Positions 53,082 through 61,715 of a DNA stretch of 64,000 nucleotides are shown in pieces. The notes beneath the pieces are model-generated. The model saw only the letters and a list, made by a program, of their open reading frames with translations. It did no database searches and was not told the origin of the DNA. The stretch lies in contig CAYMPH010000007.1 of NCBI GenBank assembly GCA_964392365.1, forward strand, positions 1-64,000. Direction: 5' to 3'. The DNA comes from CAYMPH01 sp964392365 (GTDB taxonomy: Bacteria; Spirochaetota; UBA4802; UBA5550). Each line of letters starts with the position of its first letter. Within the stretch, counting starts at the first letter, position 1. The translations under genes and the position numbers were made by a program.

Positions 53082-54084
53082 CTTTTATACTCAATATTTT
53101 AATAGGCTTTTTATCACAGACAATGGATACCCTTGAATTGCCCACTCTCTGAAACATAAATTTTATTATCTGACCTGGCCTCATATTTGCTGAGAATCTT
53201 GTTCTTCTTGAACTGTTGTCATCGATATAAGCTTCGTATAGTCCGGCCTTTTCCCCGTCCGGAATTCTGTATTCAACAGTTTCATATCCTATATAAATTT
53301 TATCAGTCAACGGGAAATGACCGACATTAAGCCTGACTGTTGAGCCCTTTTCAAGCTTTGCTCCAACGCCCGGATTTTGTCCGGTAATGATTCCGCTTTT
53401 TGCAAGCTCGCCTGTGTTAGCAATATCTTCCTGAATATAAACGCCTTTTGACATCAGGAGATCATAGCAAAGTTCAAGAGACTGTCCTGTGATGTCCGGC
53501 ATATTAGCATCCGGCTGCGCCTTGCCTGAAGATACAAGAAGATTTATTTTTCTATCCGGAGTAATTTTTTCTCCGGCGCGGGGGCTCTGGCCTATTACAA
53601 TATTTTCAGCGTTTTTGTCTGAAGGAATATAAGAGATAACGCCTTTAGCGATTGATACAGATCTTTCCCTGTAATGAAGGCTTCTCACTTTATTCAAAGC
53701 CATCGGCAGTTCCATGCCTACAACACTCGGAGTGTCTATATAAAACGCGCTCCTGCTTAGCGTTATTTTCACCGGATTTCCCTCTGATATAATTTCACCC
53801 GGTTCAGGATGCTGAGCAAGCACCATGCCCTCATCAAGATCAAATACATCCTTGAACTTGAGCTCAGGTCGCAAACCAGCACGGACAATATTATTGTGAA
53901 CATCTGTGTATTTTTTTCCAACCAGATCAGGAGTTTTTACTTCCTTGGATGGTTTTGTAAGAAATACAAGCATCATTGTTGATATAAAAAGATATAATGA
54001 AAATCCGAGAAAAAAAATAAGCGCTACACGGCCTATTGATTTAAAATAGTAATATTTAATTTCATCTTTTTTCTTTTCAGACAT
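53074..54084 (-). CDS. Membrane-anchored PASTA-repeat protein
   Basis: 336 residues. A single transmembrane helix lies near 18-40, then three PASTA domains (about 50-112, 113-190 and 195-260), recognisable by TPDLVGKKYTDV, TPSVVGMELPMAL and MPDITGQSLELC with GQ.P..G repeats. A C-terminal extension of about 75 residues follows. PASTA domains bind peptidoglycan or beta-lactam fragments in Ser/Thr kinases and penicillin-binding proteins, but no kinase domain is attached. A cell-wall or cell-envelope scaffold role is the best guess. It is translationally coupled to rpe. Confidence 0.9.
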   Translation of the reverse strand: MSEKKKDEIKYYYFKSIGRVALIFFLGFSLYLFISTMMLVFLTKPSKEVKTPDLVGKKYTDVHNNIVRAGLRPELKFKDVFDLDEGMVLAQHPEPGEIISEGNPVKITLSRSAFYIDTPSVVGMELPMALNKVRSLHYRERSVSIAKGVISYIPSDKNAENIVIGQSPRAGEKITPDRKINLLVSSGKAQPDANMPDITGQSLELCYDLLMSKGVYIQEDIANTGELAKSGIITGQNPGVGAKLEKGSTVRLNVGHFPLTDKIYIGYETVEYRIPDGEKAGLYEAYIDDNSSRRTRFSANMRPGQIIKFMFQRVGNSRVSIVCDKKPIKILSIKVE

Positions 54085-54365
54085 GGCGGTTCCTTGATAT
54101 AATAATTATAATTTCCATGGAATTTATCTGCATTTGTAATTTTTTTCCAGGATAGATTTCTGACAATCGCTCTTCATAAAGCTATTTGTCAATAAATATT
54201 TAGCAGTTGACAAATCCCTATAAGCTCTGAAATAAAACAGTGAAACTCGGATTACCGGATGATTATTATGATTGCGTATAATAAAAAATAATAAAAAACC
54301 ATTATTCATTATAATAAATTCACTGCATCCGCGTTTAATCATAATTTAAATTGAGGTATATATTA
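54085..54365. other. 281-bp intergenic region, no gene
   Basis: The shared upstream region of the divergent PASTA and HXXEE genes. It is AT-rich. A 72-codon minus frame here lacks a ribosome site and has no recognisable composition, so it is not called. No convincing promoter could be defined by eye. Confidence 0.5.
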
Positions 54366-54854
54366 TTGCATCCATTATCAAATCTAATATTAATTTTTCC
54401 ATTAGCAATAACATTGCATAATATTGAAGAAGCATTATGGCTTCCGCAATGGTCAGAATTATCAGGACGCTATCATAAACCTGTAGAGAAAAATGAATTC
54501 CATTTTGCCCTGATCTGCGTTACATTACTGGCGTATTTATCTTCGTTTTTATATATGTCTTTTTATAACGAAATAATTTTCAAATATATATATTTCGGTT
54601 ATGCAGGAGCCATGATTTTTAATGCAATATTTCCTCATCTGATTGCAACTATTGCTTTAAAAAGGTACGCACCCGGTTTAATAACAGGGCTTTTTCTGAT
54701 TATACCAGGCAATAGTCTAATTATTTTCTTTGCTGTTAAACTCGGAGTTATAACATTGTCTGAAGTAATTATTTCTACCATAATTACAGGATGTATTATA
54801 TTAATGATGCTGCCTCTATTTTTTAAAACCGGACGTAAATTAATTAAATTCTGA
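54366..54854 (+). CDS. HXXEE-domain membrane protein
   Basis: 162 residues from TTG 54366, which has GAGG nine bases upstream; an earlier TTG at 54351 would lie upstream of that site. The early HNIEE motif in LHNIEEALWLPQW is the HXXEE signature, with HFAL further in. Five hydrophobic helices fill the rest. The conserved His/Glu could bind metal inside the membrane. Function is unknown for the family. It is followed 36 bases later by another small membrane protein gene on the same strand. Confidence 0.8.
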   Translation: MHPLSNLILIFPLAITLHNIEEALWLPQWSELSGRYHKPVEKNEFHFALICVTLLAYLSSFLYMSFYNEIIFKYIYFGYAGAMIFNAIFPHLIATIALKRYAPGLITGLFLIIPGNSLIIFFAVKLGVITLSEVIISTIITGCIILMMLPLFFKTGRKLIKF

Positions 54855-54890
54855 AACAGAAAATGCAGCAGCTAAATTTCATTTTAAAAC

Positions 54891-55253
54891 ATGGTATTTC
54901 ATTTGAAAATTAAAAGAAAAATCGGCGAACGTCTCGCATCAATTGAATTCATCAGAAGTGCGATAGATGATAAAGCGGATATGTCCGCATTCAGGGAAAA
55001 GCCTTCTGCAAGAATAATTTTCGGACTTTTCCTGATGGGATTAAGCTATATTATAGCCTGGCCAGCAATCAGCATGCTTGGCATTATCTCAATATATTAC
55101 AGAAATCCGGTAATAGTAGCTGTTGGCGGACCGCTGTTATACGGAACTTCTCATCTCATGTTTATAGCTGGAATGTATTTTGCCGGAGTGCAATACACTA
55201 AAGTATTAATGCGGTGGAGTGCAAGAAGGCTTACGGAAAAGCTGCTGGAATAA
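54891..55253 (+). CDS. Small two-helix membrane protein of unknown function
   Basis: 120 residues. A basic N-terminus (HLKIKRKIGERL) precedes two hydrophobic helices near 42-65 and 75-98, and a basic C-terminus ends in RRLTEKLLE. No family is recognised. The start ATG lacks a strong ribosome site. It ends eight bases before a family C inverted-repeat element and converges on a Crp/Fnr gene. Confidence 0.7.
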   Translation: MVFHLKIKRKIGERLASIEFIRSAIDDKADMSAFREKPSARIIFGLFLMGLSYIIAWPAISMLGIISIYYRNPVIVAVGGPLLYGTSHLMFIAGMYFAGVQYTKVLMRWSARRLTEKLLE

Positions 55254-55260
55254 AAAAATC

Positions 55261-55430
55261 AATAGAACGCGGATGACGCGGATGATTATGATTTTCGCGG
55301 ATTTAAGGATTTTTTTATTTATTTCAAAGAATTAAAATGTATTCTATAAAATTTATATACAAAGATGTTCAAAATTAACTTTCTTTAATCTTAATAAATT
55401 ATAAAAAATCTGCGTCATCCGCGTTCTATT
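55261..55430. repeat. Family C ~170-bp inverted-repeat element (copy 2)
   Basis: Left end AATAGAACGCGGATGACGCG, right end CTGCGTCATCCGCGTTCTATT, with an AT-rich middle that matches the copy at 61854-62023 along most of its length. The right arm runs into the minus-strand Crp/Fnr gene and supplies its last codons and TGA (55415-55417). Flanking AAAAAA/TTTTTT runs extend the inversion. Confidence 0.88.
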
Positions 55431-56083
55431 TTTTTATTATCACAGATGATTCCGCCTCTTTTCAATTTTATCAGTCCGTCAGTCTGCATTTTCTGCAAAG
55501 TCTTATTAACAGTTTCTCTTGTAAATCCTATAAATTCAGAAATTTCCTCTTGCGTAATCATTAGTTCTGTCTGTAAATCATTTTTAGAACTAAATGAATC
55601 TATTCTGGCCTTTAACAAATTAATAATTTTTTCAAACGGACTGTTTGAATCGAGGTGATAATGAACATTGAATATTTCTTTAGCAAGCCTTTTCATTATA
55701 AATGTCTGAAATTCTTTGAATTTCAGACATAAGTTTTTAAAAATTTGTTTATCGTATATTAAAACGAAGCTCTCTTTTTTTACTCGCACATCGTTTAAAA
55801 AAATTCCAGAATAAAAAAGTTCTGCAATGCCGAGCCATTCATCTTTTTCAATTGTTTTTAAAAGAATTGAGGAATTGTTTTTCTTTAATTTTACAATTTC
55901 AATTTCTCCTTCTATTAAATAATATGTATAATCAGATTTATCATCCTGATAGTATAGAAATGAATCAGCTCGCAATTTTTTTAATACGCCATTAGTTATT
56001 ATTTCGTAAAGATCAGATTCTTTAATTTCCGAATAGTCGTTGTTATTATGTAAAATTTCTAAAATTTCTTTATTTGAATACAT
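55415..56083 (-). CDS. Crp/Fnr-family transcription regulator
   Basis: 222 residues. A cyclic-nucleotide-binding-fold domain (about 15-135) is followed by a C-terminal helix-turn-helix (about 165-215: TQEEISEFIGFTRETVNKTLQKMQTDG) of the Crp/Fnr type. No Cys cluster for oxygen sensing is present. The classical cAMP-binding Arg/Glu pocket is not obvious, so the ligand is open. It lies four bases downstream of the permuted FliM-like gene and is surely cotranscribed with it. Its last residues and stop codon lie within a repeat-element arm, so the native C-terminus may have been altered by that element. Confidence 0.92.
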   Translation of the reverse strand: MYSNKEILEILHNNNDYSEIKESDLYEIITNGVLKKLRADSFLYYQDDKSDYTYYLIEGEIEIVKLKKNNSSILLKTIEKDEWLGIAELFYSGIFLNDVRVKKESFVLIYDKQIFKNLCLKFKEFQTFIMKRLAKEIFNVHYHLDSNSPFEKIINLLKARIDSFSSKNDLQTELMITQEEISEFIGFTRETVNKTLQKMQTDGLIKLKRGGIICDNKKIERG

Positions 56084-56087
56084 GCTT

Positions 56088-57269
56088 CTATCCTAACATA
56101 TCTATAATAAATTCTAAAAAGATAAAAGGATAAATAATAATAATCTCGTCTTTCAGCATTTCATTACCAACAGTTACAATCAGAATCATATCAGCTGGAG
56201 GGATAATTTTAATTTTTTCAAAATCATCTGTTTCCGTTATTTCTGAAATTCTTATATCTTTTATTTCCTTCCAGCCGTTTCTTATGGGCTCAGCAATAAG
56301 TTCAGATATTGATGAATTACCGCTGATTTTACTGAAAATAGAACCCTTTTTCCTACATATAATTAAATTCTTTGAATTTAATCCGGATCTGAATGATAAA
56401 ACATTTTTAATATACTCAATATTCTCATTATCTACTTTATATTTAAAATCCTCTTTCTGCAAGACATAAATTTGATTTTCGAAAATCGTTTCCTCTCTTT
56501 TTTCAATAGTAGAAGAGTAAATAATATTATAACTGTAGTTACTTTGAATCAAAGGAAATATTTCATCAAATCTCATCTGGTCTGCATTCTGGATTTTGTA
56601 ATCACTAATCTCCGGTATAAGCAGTTTCATATTCCGTAAAGCTGCATTATGTATGTCTTTAATTCTTAAAATTTGTCTGAAAGTAAATTTATCAGGTTTT
56701 CTAAAGTCATATATTTTTAAAGATGGATTATTTTTATCGAGAATGAACCCAGAAGTTCTAATAGGAATTTTTACTTCGATTTCCGGTTGATAATATATTT
56801 CAGTTAACTCGATTGCAAAATACTCTTCATATAAAAGGGTTTTACCCTTTGCAATTCTGCTACCTTCAATATATAAATATGAATTTTCAAAATTGATATT
56901 ATCATATAATTTATCAAAAGATATAAGAGAATTTTTATGAATATTAATTAAATCTTCTATAGATAATTCAATCTCGTTAATAACAATTTCAGTTCTGACA
57001 ATTTCTGTAATTGAGTCTTTAACCCCTGAATACTCTTTAGGCTTTTCGCTATATATCTTTGTAACCATTACCCCCATTTTATCACGCATTATAATAATTT
57101 CTCCGGTAAAAGCATTGAAATTATTGATTGATACTGTCACTGCTTCGCCAGCCATGGTGTCTACTCGCACAACATCGCCGACTTTTAATTTTACCGCCTC
57201 GAATAGAGATATATACCCGCTGCCTATCGTTGCTTTGATTTTTTGTTTTTTAGTTAATAATTTTTCCAT
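56088..57269 (-). CDS. FliM-like protein with rearranged domain order: SpoA-SpoA-FliM-middle
   Basis: 393 residues from ATG 57269, which has AGGAGG five bases upstream; the upstream ATG 57314 lacks a ribosome site. Residues 8-72 look like a SpoA/FliN-type domain (LFEAVKLKVGDVVRVD, GEIIIMRDKMGVMVTKI). Residues 90-158 look like a second (ELSIEDLINIHKNSLISFDK, RIAKGKTLLYEEYFAIELTEIY). Residues 186-393 match the FliM middle region: YDFRKPDKF, IHNAALRN, ADQMRFDEIFPLI, GWKEI and IPPADMILIV. Normal FliM has the middle domain first and one SpoA domain last, so this is reversed, with a duplication. The GGxG motif of FliM is not seen. It is cotranscribed with a Crp/Fnr regulator. Assignments are by eye. 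Confidence 0.75.
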   Translation of the reverse strand: MEKLLTKKQKIKATIGSGYISLFEAVKLKVGDVVRVDTMAGEAVTVSINNFNAFTGEIIIMRDKMGVMVTKIYSEKPKEYSGVKDSITEIVRTEIVINEIELSIEDLINIHKNSLISFDKLYDNINFENSYLYIEGSRIAKGKTLLYEEYFAIELTEIYYQPEIEVKIPIRTSGFILDKNNPSLKIYDFRKPDKFTFRQILRIKDIHNAALRNMKLLIPEISDYKIQNADQMRFDEIFPLIQSNYSYNIIYSSTIEKREETIFENQIYVLQKEDFKYKVDNENIEYIKNVLSFRSGLNSKNLIICRKKGSIFSKISGNSSISELIAEPIRNGWKEIKDIRISEITETDDFEKIKIIPPADMILIVTVGNEMLKDEIIIIYPFIFLEFIIDMLG

Positions 57270-57654
57270 AAGATCCTCCTTGAGTTTATTGAATCTATAC
57301 CTATAGAATAACATAAATGAAATTGATTATCTATAAAGCAGTTATGTGAAATAGTTAACAAAGATATTAAAATAAAATAACTTTCTTTAATCTTAATAAG
57401 TCATAAAAAATCTGCGTCATCCGCGTTCTATTATTCAAATAAAAATTCTAATGTTTAACAGTTAATTGTAATAATATAGACTTGACTAATCAATGGAATT
57501 ATAGTAAATTACATATAAATGATCTATCCGTTTTTTTATAAATTCTGATGTAACAGAACAAATCAGAGATGAATATTCCGGATGATCAAAATGTATTTAT
57601 TCAAATTATCTGCCTAACTCAACAAAAATGAATTACAAATTAAGGAGTTTAAAA
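57270..57654. other. 385-bp divergent intergenic region with one repeat half-element
   Basis: The region lies between the divergent FliM-like and lipoprotein genes and must hold both promoters. It carries one arm of a family C element at 57377-57432. The remainder is AT-rich. No clear promoter box or riboswitch was recognised. Neither of the two earlier ATG codons (57314 minus, 57628 plus) has a ribosome site. Confidence 0.5.
57377..57432. repeat. Family C half-element (right arm only)
   Basis: CTTTCTTTAATCTTAATAAG then CTGCGTCATCCGCGTTCTATT match the right half of copies at 55375-55430 and 61967-62023. No left arm is visible upstream. It lies in the divergent promoter region. Confidence 0.8.
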
Positions 57655-59679
57655 ATGAAATCAGCAGGAACTAAATTATTTCTTATTTTAATATCCGGCC
57701 TGTTTCTGATCCAGCTTTCAGGCTGCGGAACTGGAACCACTGATGGAGCTGCCGGCGTTAAATTCCCGGGCGACGATAATCAGATTACCCAGTTCAGCTT
57801 CACTGCTCTGGGGAATAAATCCTCTATTTCATCGGATATTACAGGTACAGTTCAGGGTACTGCCATTACCTGTTCAGTCCCGAAAAATACTGTGCTAAAT
57901 AGCCTGGTTGCTGATTTTCTCACAAACAGTAAAAAAGTAACAGTAAACGATAAAGTGCAGATAAATGGAATAACAGCAAACGACTTTTCCTCTACGGTTG
58001 TTTATAAAGTATATGCAAGCAACGGTACATTTCAGGAATTTAAAGTTACCGTAAATGTGCTTCCGGGAACAGATAAATCAATTACATCGTTTTCGATGCT
58101 GAACTCTGATGGCGTCATAGATCAATCTGCCGGCACGATAAAGGTAACGCTTCCGCCTAAATCGGATAAAAAATCCCAAAAAGCAATATTCGCAGCTTCA
58201 GGTGTATCAGTAACTGTAAATGGAGTAAACCAGGTAAGCGGCGCTATTATTAACAATTTTTCATCGCCGGTTGAATATATTGTTACTGCAGAAGACGGAT
58301 CATTCAAAAAATATACTGTCACAGTTGACGTAACATTGAGTTCCGAAAAGGATATCAATTCATTTATATTCAGAAGTTCTGAAAATTCCAGTCTTGGCGA
58401 TAATATAACCGGAGTAATCTCAGGAGACACTATAAGCGCACAAATTCCGTACAAAAAAAGTCCTGCCCAGCTAAAAGCCTATTTTCAAACCACCGGGGCA
58501 TCTGTAACCGTAAATGGAACTGCACAGGAAAGTGCTGTAACAGAAAATAATTTTACTTCACCTTTAACTTACAGGGTAACAGCTGAAAACGGAAGCACCC
58601 GGGATTACACTGTTACTGTTGCAGTTGCTAAAAACAGCTCGAAAGAACTGACATCATTTACACTGGCAGGTGAAAAGGGAACTATTGATCCTGCGGCGAA
58701 AACGATTTCCGTGCTTTTTCCTCCGGATAAAAATCTTGCATCACTGATTGCATCATACAGTACAACCGGAGTTTCAGTTTTAATATCAGGAAATGAACAG
58801 ACCAGCGGAACTTCCGCAAATAATTTCAATTCTCCTGTTACATATACAGTCAAAGCCGAAGATGGAAGCGAGCAGCCATACTTAGTCACTGCAACAAAAA
58901 GCGCTGAAACTCCAGGCATGTGGAACTTTGAAACAATTACCGGAGAGGCATTCACAGTATCCGGCGCCACTCAGGTACCTGGTATTGAAGGAACAGCATT
59001 GCAGTTTCACGGCGTTAATGATTATGTTCTGATAAAGGACGATCCAAGTCTCACTCTTGCCACATCAGGCAGCCTTGAAGTAATTTTTAAAATTAAAGCT
59101 TTCACGCCTTTTGCAGGCATTGTTCACAAGGGTGTCAAAACTGATTTCAGTGATGAAGCATACAGTCTGCAATTCTGGTCAAATAATGTTCTCAGGATGA
59201 TACTCACAAATGCATCAGGTCAATCAATATTTTTAGACAGCACCGGCGCTCTTGAGCTGGAAAAGTGGTACCATGTAGTTGCAACCTGGGATGCTGCTAA
59301 ATTCAATCTTTATATAAATGGAAATCTTGTTGCATCAACGAACAATACAATAAGTCCCATTCTTGATTCTACTGGAGGATTCGTTATAGGATCACAGCTT
59401 GCAAATAATCAGTACAACCAGACATACGGCAATTTCTGCTTTAACGGAACTATAGACAGGGTTGTTGCATACAGCAAGGCTCTTTCAGCTGACGAAACCG
59501 CTTCCCATTACAATCAGTTTTTTACAGCACAGGGTTCCGGTATTGCAGCATATATTCCGAGAGCCGGCGGCATGACTGCAGTTATCATTTTTGCAAGCGC
59601 AATTTTCGTTTCTGCAATCCTGATTCTGGTAAGAAGATTCACACGCAAGTCTGAATTAAACGGACCGGCGGACGTTTAA
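57655..59679 (+). CDS. Lipoprotein with DUF5018-like repeats, LamG domain and C-terminal TM
   Basis: 674 residues from ATG 57655, with AAGGAG at 57642-57647; an earlier ATG at 57628 lacks a site. A lipoprotein signal ends at Cys24 in LSGC. About four repeats of roughly 93 residues follow (about 40-420). Each has the pattern V.V.G....S....NF..PV.Y.V.A.DGS...Y.V.V, like DUF5018 modules. A LamG/concanavalin-type domain covers about 435-630 (LQFHGVNDYVLI, WYHVVATWD, YINGNLVAS, GTIDRVVAYSKAL). A hydrophobic helix and RRFTRKS tail end the protein. Carrying both an N-terminal lipid and a C-terminal membrane anchor is unusual. A surface carbohydrate- or ligand-binding role is likely. Confidence 0.85.
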   Translation: MKSAGTKLFLILISGLFLIQLSGCGTGTTDGAAGVKFPGDDNQITQFSFTALGNKSSISSDITGTVQGTAITCSVPKNTVLNSLVADFLTNSKKVTVNDKVQINGITANDFSSTVVYKVYASNGTFQEFKVTVNVLPGTDKSITSFSMLNSDGVIDQSAGTIKVTLPPKSDKKSQKAIFAASGVSVTVNGVNQVSGAIINNFSSPVEYIVTAEDGSFKKYTVTVDVTLSSEKDINSFIFRSSENSSLGDNITGVISGDTISAQIPYKKSPAQLKAYFQTTGASVTVNGTAQESAVTENNFTSPLTYRVTAENGSTRDYTVTVAVAKNSSKELTSFTLAGEKGTIDPAAKTISVLFPPDKNLASLIASYSTTGVSVLISGNEQTSGTSANNFNSPVTYTVKAEDGSEQPYLVTATKSAETPGMWNFETITGEAFTVSGATQVPGIEGTALQFHGVNDYVLIKDDPSLTLATSGSLEVIFKIKAFTPFAGIVHKGVKTDFSDEAYSLQFWSNNVLRMILTNASGQSIFLDSTGALELEKWYHVVATWDAAKFNLYINGNLVASTNNTISPILDSTGGFVIGSQLANNQYNQTYGNFCFNGTIDRVVAYSKALSADETASHYNQFFTAQGSGIAAYIPRAGGMTAVIIFASAIFVSAILILVRRFTRKSELNGPADV

Positions 59680-59684
59680 TTTAT

Positions 59685-61715
59685 TTATTCTTCAGGATTG
59701 ATTTTAATATTAACGCGGGACATGAGTAATTCCATCTCCCGCGTTATTTTATTTTGAGGCATACTTCTGCCGGCACTTATATCTTTATCATGCAATAATG
59801 ATTTCCTGAGATGAAATACTGTATCATTAGCGCTCAAGCTGCTGATACCTGAAATATCAACAGGTGAAATGCCAACTGTAATCCCGTCATCAAAGCTTCC
59901 ATACCCCATGCCTAAAAGCAGCAGGGTGAGGGATGCCCTGTTCGTAAATATCATTTCATCATGAATTCCCTTGAGATACTCTATATTTTCCATTAAAGCT
60001 TTCTGAGAATTATCAATTCTCTGTGTCAGTTTCTGTATAAGGGCTAAAGCGAAATCAGGATTATTTTTAATCAGAGCGCTCAGGCTTTCGATATCTCCCA
60101 TGGCTAAAACTGAATTCTCAGAACAGACGGCTGATACTGTGCGTTTTTTATTGCTGAGCATTGCCATTTCATTGAATATCTGACCTGACTCCATACTGTC
60201 CACAAGTATACGTTCACCATCCGCAGTAGTTTTATAAAATTCGATCTTACCTTTCTTAATGTAATAGAAACTGTTTCCCTCGTCCCCTTCATTAAAAAGA
60301 ACCGTACCTGCATTGCAGACAATCTCATCATTTGTTACGGTTGAAGGCCGGAGAAAAAGACTTCTGATCATCTGAAAGCCCGGCAGATGAAGATTAAAAG
60401 CAATGCCCTTTGATATTCTATAGAAGATATATTTAAGCAGAAAAAAATAAAAATAAAAATCCCTTTTTGCAAATCTGATAATAGTTCCTTTAGGAATGTC
60501 CTGCTTTAAATGATTTTCCCAAGTTATTTCAGCTGAAAGAGCTGAAGATGTAAATCTTATATTTTCGAACCTGAGACTTAACATTTCACCCGGGGATATC
60601 GATTCTGAAGTTCTCAAAAAACAATGAGTGGCAGTAATATCGAAAGTAAGTATGGTTTCTTCTATCTTGCCGGATGGAATTACCGCATCAAAAATTATTG
60701 GAATTCTAATAACGCTGTTTTTAAGAAAGTCAGGATTTACCGCACCAACAAGAGCAATGAAAATTGCAATGGAAGCCGGAAATAAAACCAGAATCATAAA
60801 AAGTTCATCAGTCTTAAGGCCCAGTCCGGATATTAAACCAGCTTTATCAAATAGTATTACTCCGGTAAGAGCAAGTAGACTGAATACTGTTATTGAAATT
60901 GAACCGGCAGCTCCATAATTACCTTTAAAAAAAGGAACTGCAGCCCTTCCTGGAATTCCCATTGACTGCTGTATCCACCTGTCATATCTGGGCTGACGCA
61001 GCATAAGGAGCCATTCTTCAAAATCAATTCCATCTTTTTTAAATGCACTGAGGCCTGGAACAAGCTTTGCTACTGCAAGCTTCATCTCCAGAAAAGTTGC
61101 AAGCACAAGCAATACAGGAACAACTGCAAAAAGTGCATCTCTACCTGTAATCAGAAATAAATCATAGAAACCGTGAAAAATCACAGTCAATAAAAGTGCT
61201 TTTGCTATGCTTGTAAAACGATAGATGCCGAATGAAAAATAATTCATGCGGGCAATATAATATCCGATTATACCGCATGTTGTAATATGTATGGGAGTTG
61301 AGAAAAGAGTCCTTGCTATTATTATAAACTGGCCGTACCGGGCAACATACAGAATATTCTCAACCAGTGCAAATCCTGTTCCAAGAGTAACTCCTGAAAT
61401 TATTCCTTCAACTATGCTGAAACGGCTGTATTTTCTCTGAATAATTATAATACTGATGACGGCTCCTGCTTTTTCCAGCAGAGCTGCTTTTATAAAGCTA
61501 TCTACAAATACATTATCCTTTGGAAGTATCTGATCGAGCCATGGTGCTGATAAAGAGATTAATAGAGCAAGAAGAACTCCAGATAAGAAAGATTCTACAT
61601 GTTTCAGATAAAACGGAGACAGATTTTTTAACCGGTAAAAATCCCTGAAATGCCTGATATAAATCAGGTAGAACAGAAAAACTGAAACAAATGATACTGT
61701 AATTGCGAATTTCAT
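59685..61715 (-). CDS. PrsW-type intramembrane protease fused to PilZ-like and cNMP-binding domains
   Basis: 676 residues. Membrane helices cover about 1-215 and more at 260-325. The PrsW-family signatures are visible: LLEKAGAVI (EK), GTGFALVENILYV, TPIHITTCGIIGYYI and FHGFYD. A beta-rich region (about 340-440; FDAVIPSGKIEETILTFDITATHCFL) resembles PilZ but lacks a clear RxxxR and DxSxxG pair. A cNMP-binding domain (about 455-590; FNEGDEGNSFYYIKKGKIEFY, GQIFNEMAML) follows, then a coiled tail. The layout suggests a membrane protease gated by a nucleotide or second messenger. Membrane-protease activity is inferred from motifs. Confidence 0.82.
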   Translation of the reverse strand: MKFAITVSFVSVFLFYLIYIRHFRDFYRLKNLSPFYLKHVESFLSGVLLALLISLSAPWLDQILPKDNVFVDSFIKAALLEKAGAVISIIIIQRKYSRFSIVEGIISGVTLGTGFALVENILYVARYGQFIIIARTLFSTPIHITTCGIIGYYIARMNYFSFGIYRFTSIAKALLLTVIFHGFYDLFLITGRDALFAVVPVLLVLATFLEMKLAVAKLVPGLSAFKKDGIDFEEWLLMLRQPRYDRWIQQSMGIPGRAAVPFFKGNYGAAGSISITVFSLLALTGVILFDKAGLISGLGLKTDELFMILVLFPASIAIFIALVGAVNPDFLKNSVIRIPIIFDAVIPSGKIEETILTFDITATHCFLRTSESISPGEMLSLRFENIRFTSSALSAEITWENHLKQDIPKGTIIRFAKRDFYFYFFLLKYIFYRISKGIAFNLHLPGFQMIRSLFLRPSTVTNDEIVCNAGTVLFNEGDEGNSFYYIKKGKIEFYKTTADGERILVDSMESGQIFNEMAMLSNKKRTVSAVCSENSVLAMGDIESLSALIKNNPDFALALIQKLTQRIDNSQKALMENIEYLKGIHDEMIFTNRASLTLLLLGMGYGSFDDGITVGISPVDISGISSLSANDTVFHLRKSLLHDKDISAGRSMPQNKITREMELLMSRVNIKINPEE

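Noticed and set aside
54124..54342. 72-codon minus-strand open frame in the divergent spacer
   Set aside because: No ribosome site, no recognisable family or composition typical of the neighbours, and it overlaps the promoter region of flanking genes.
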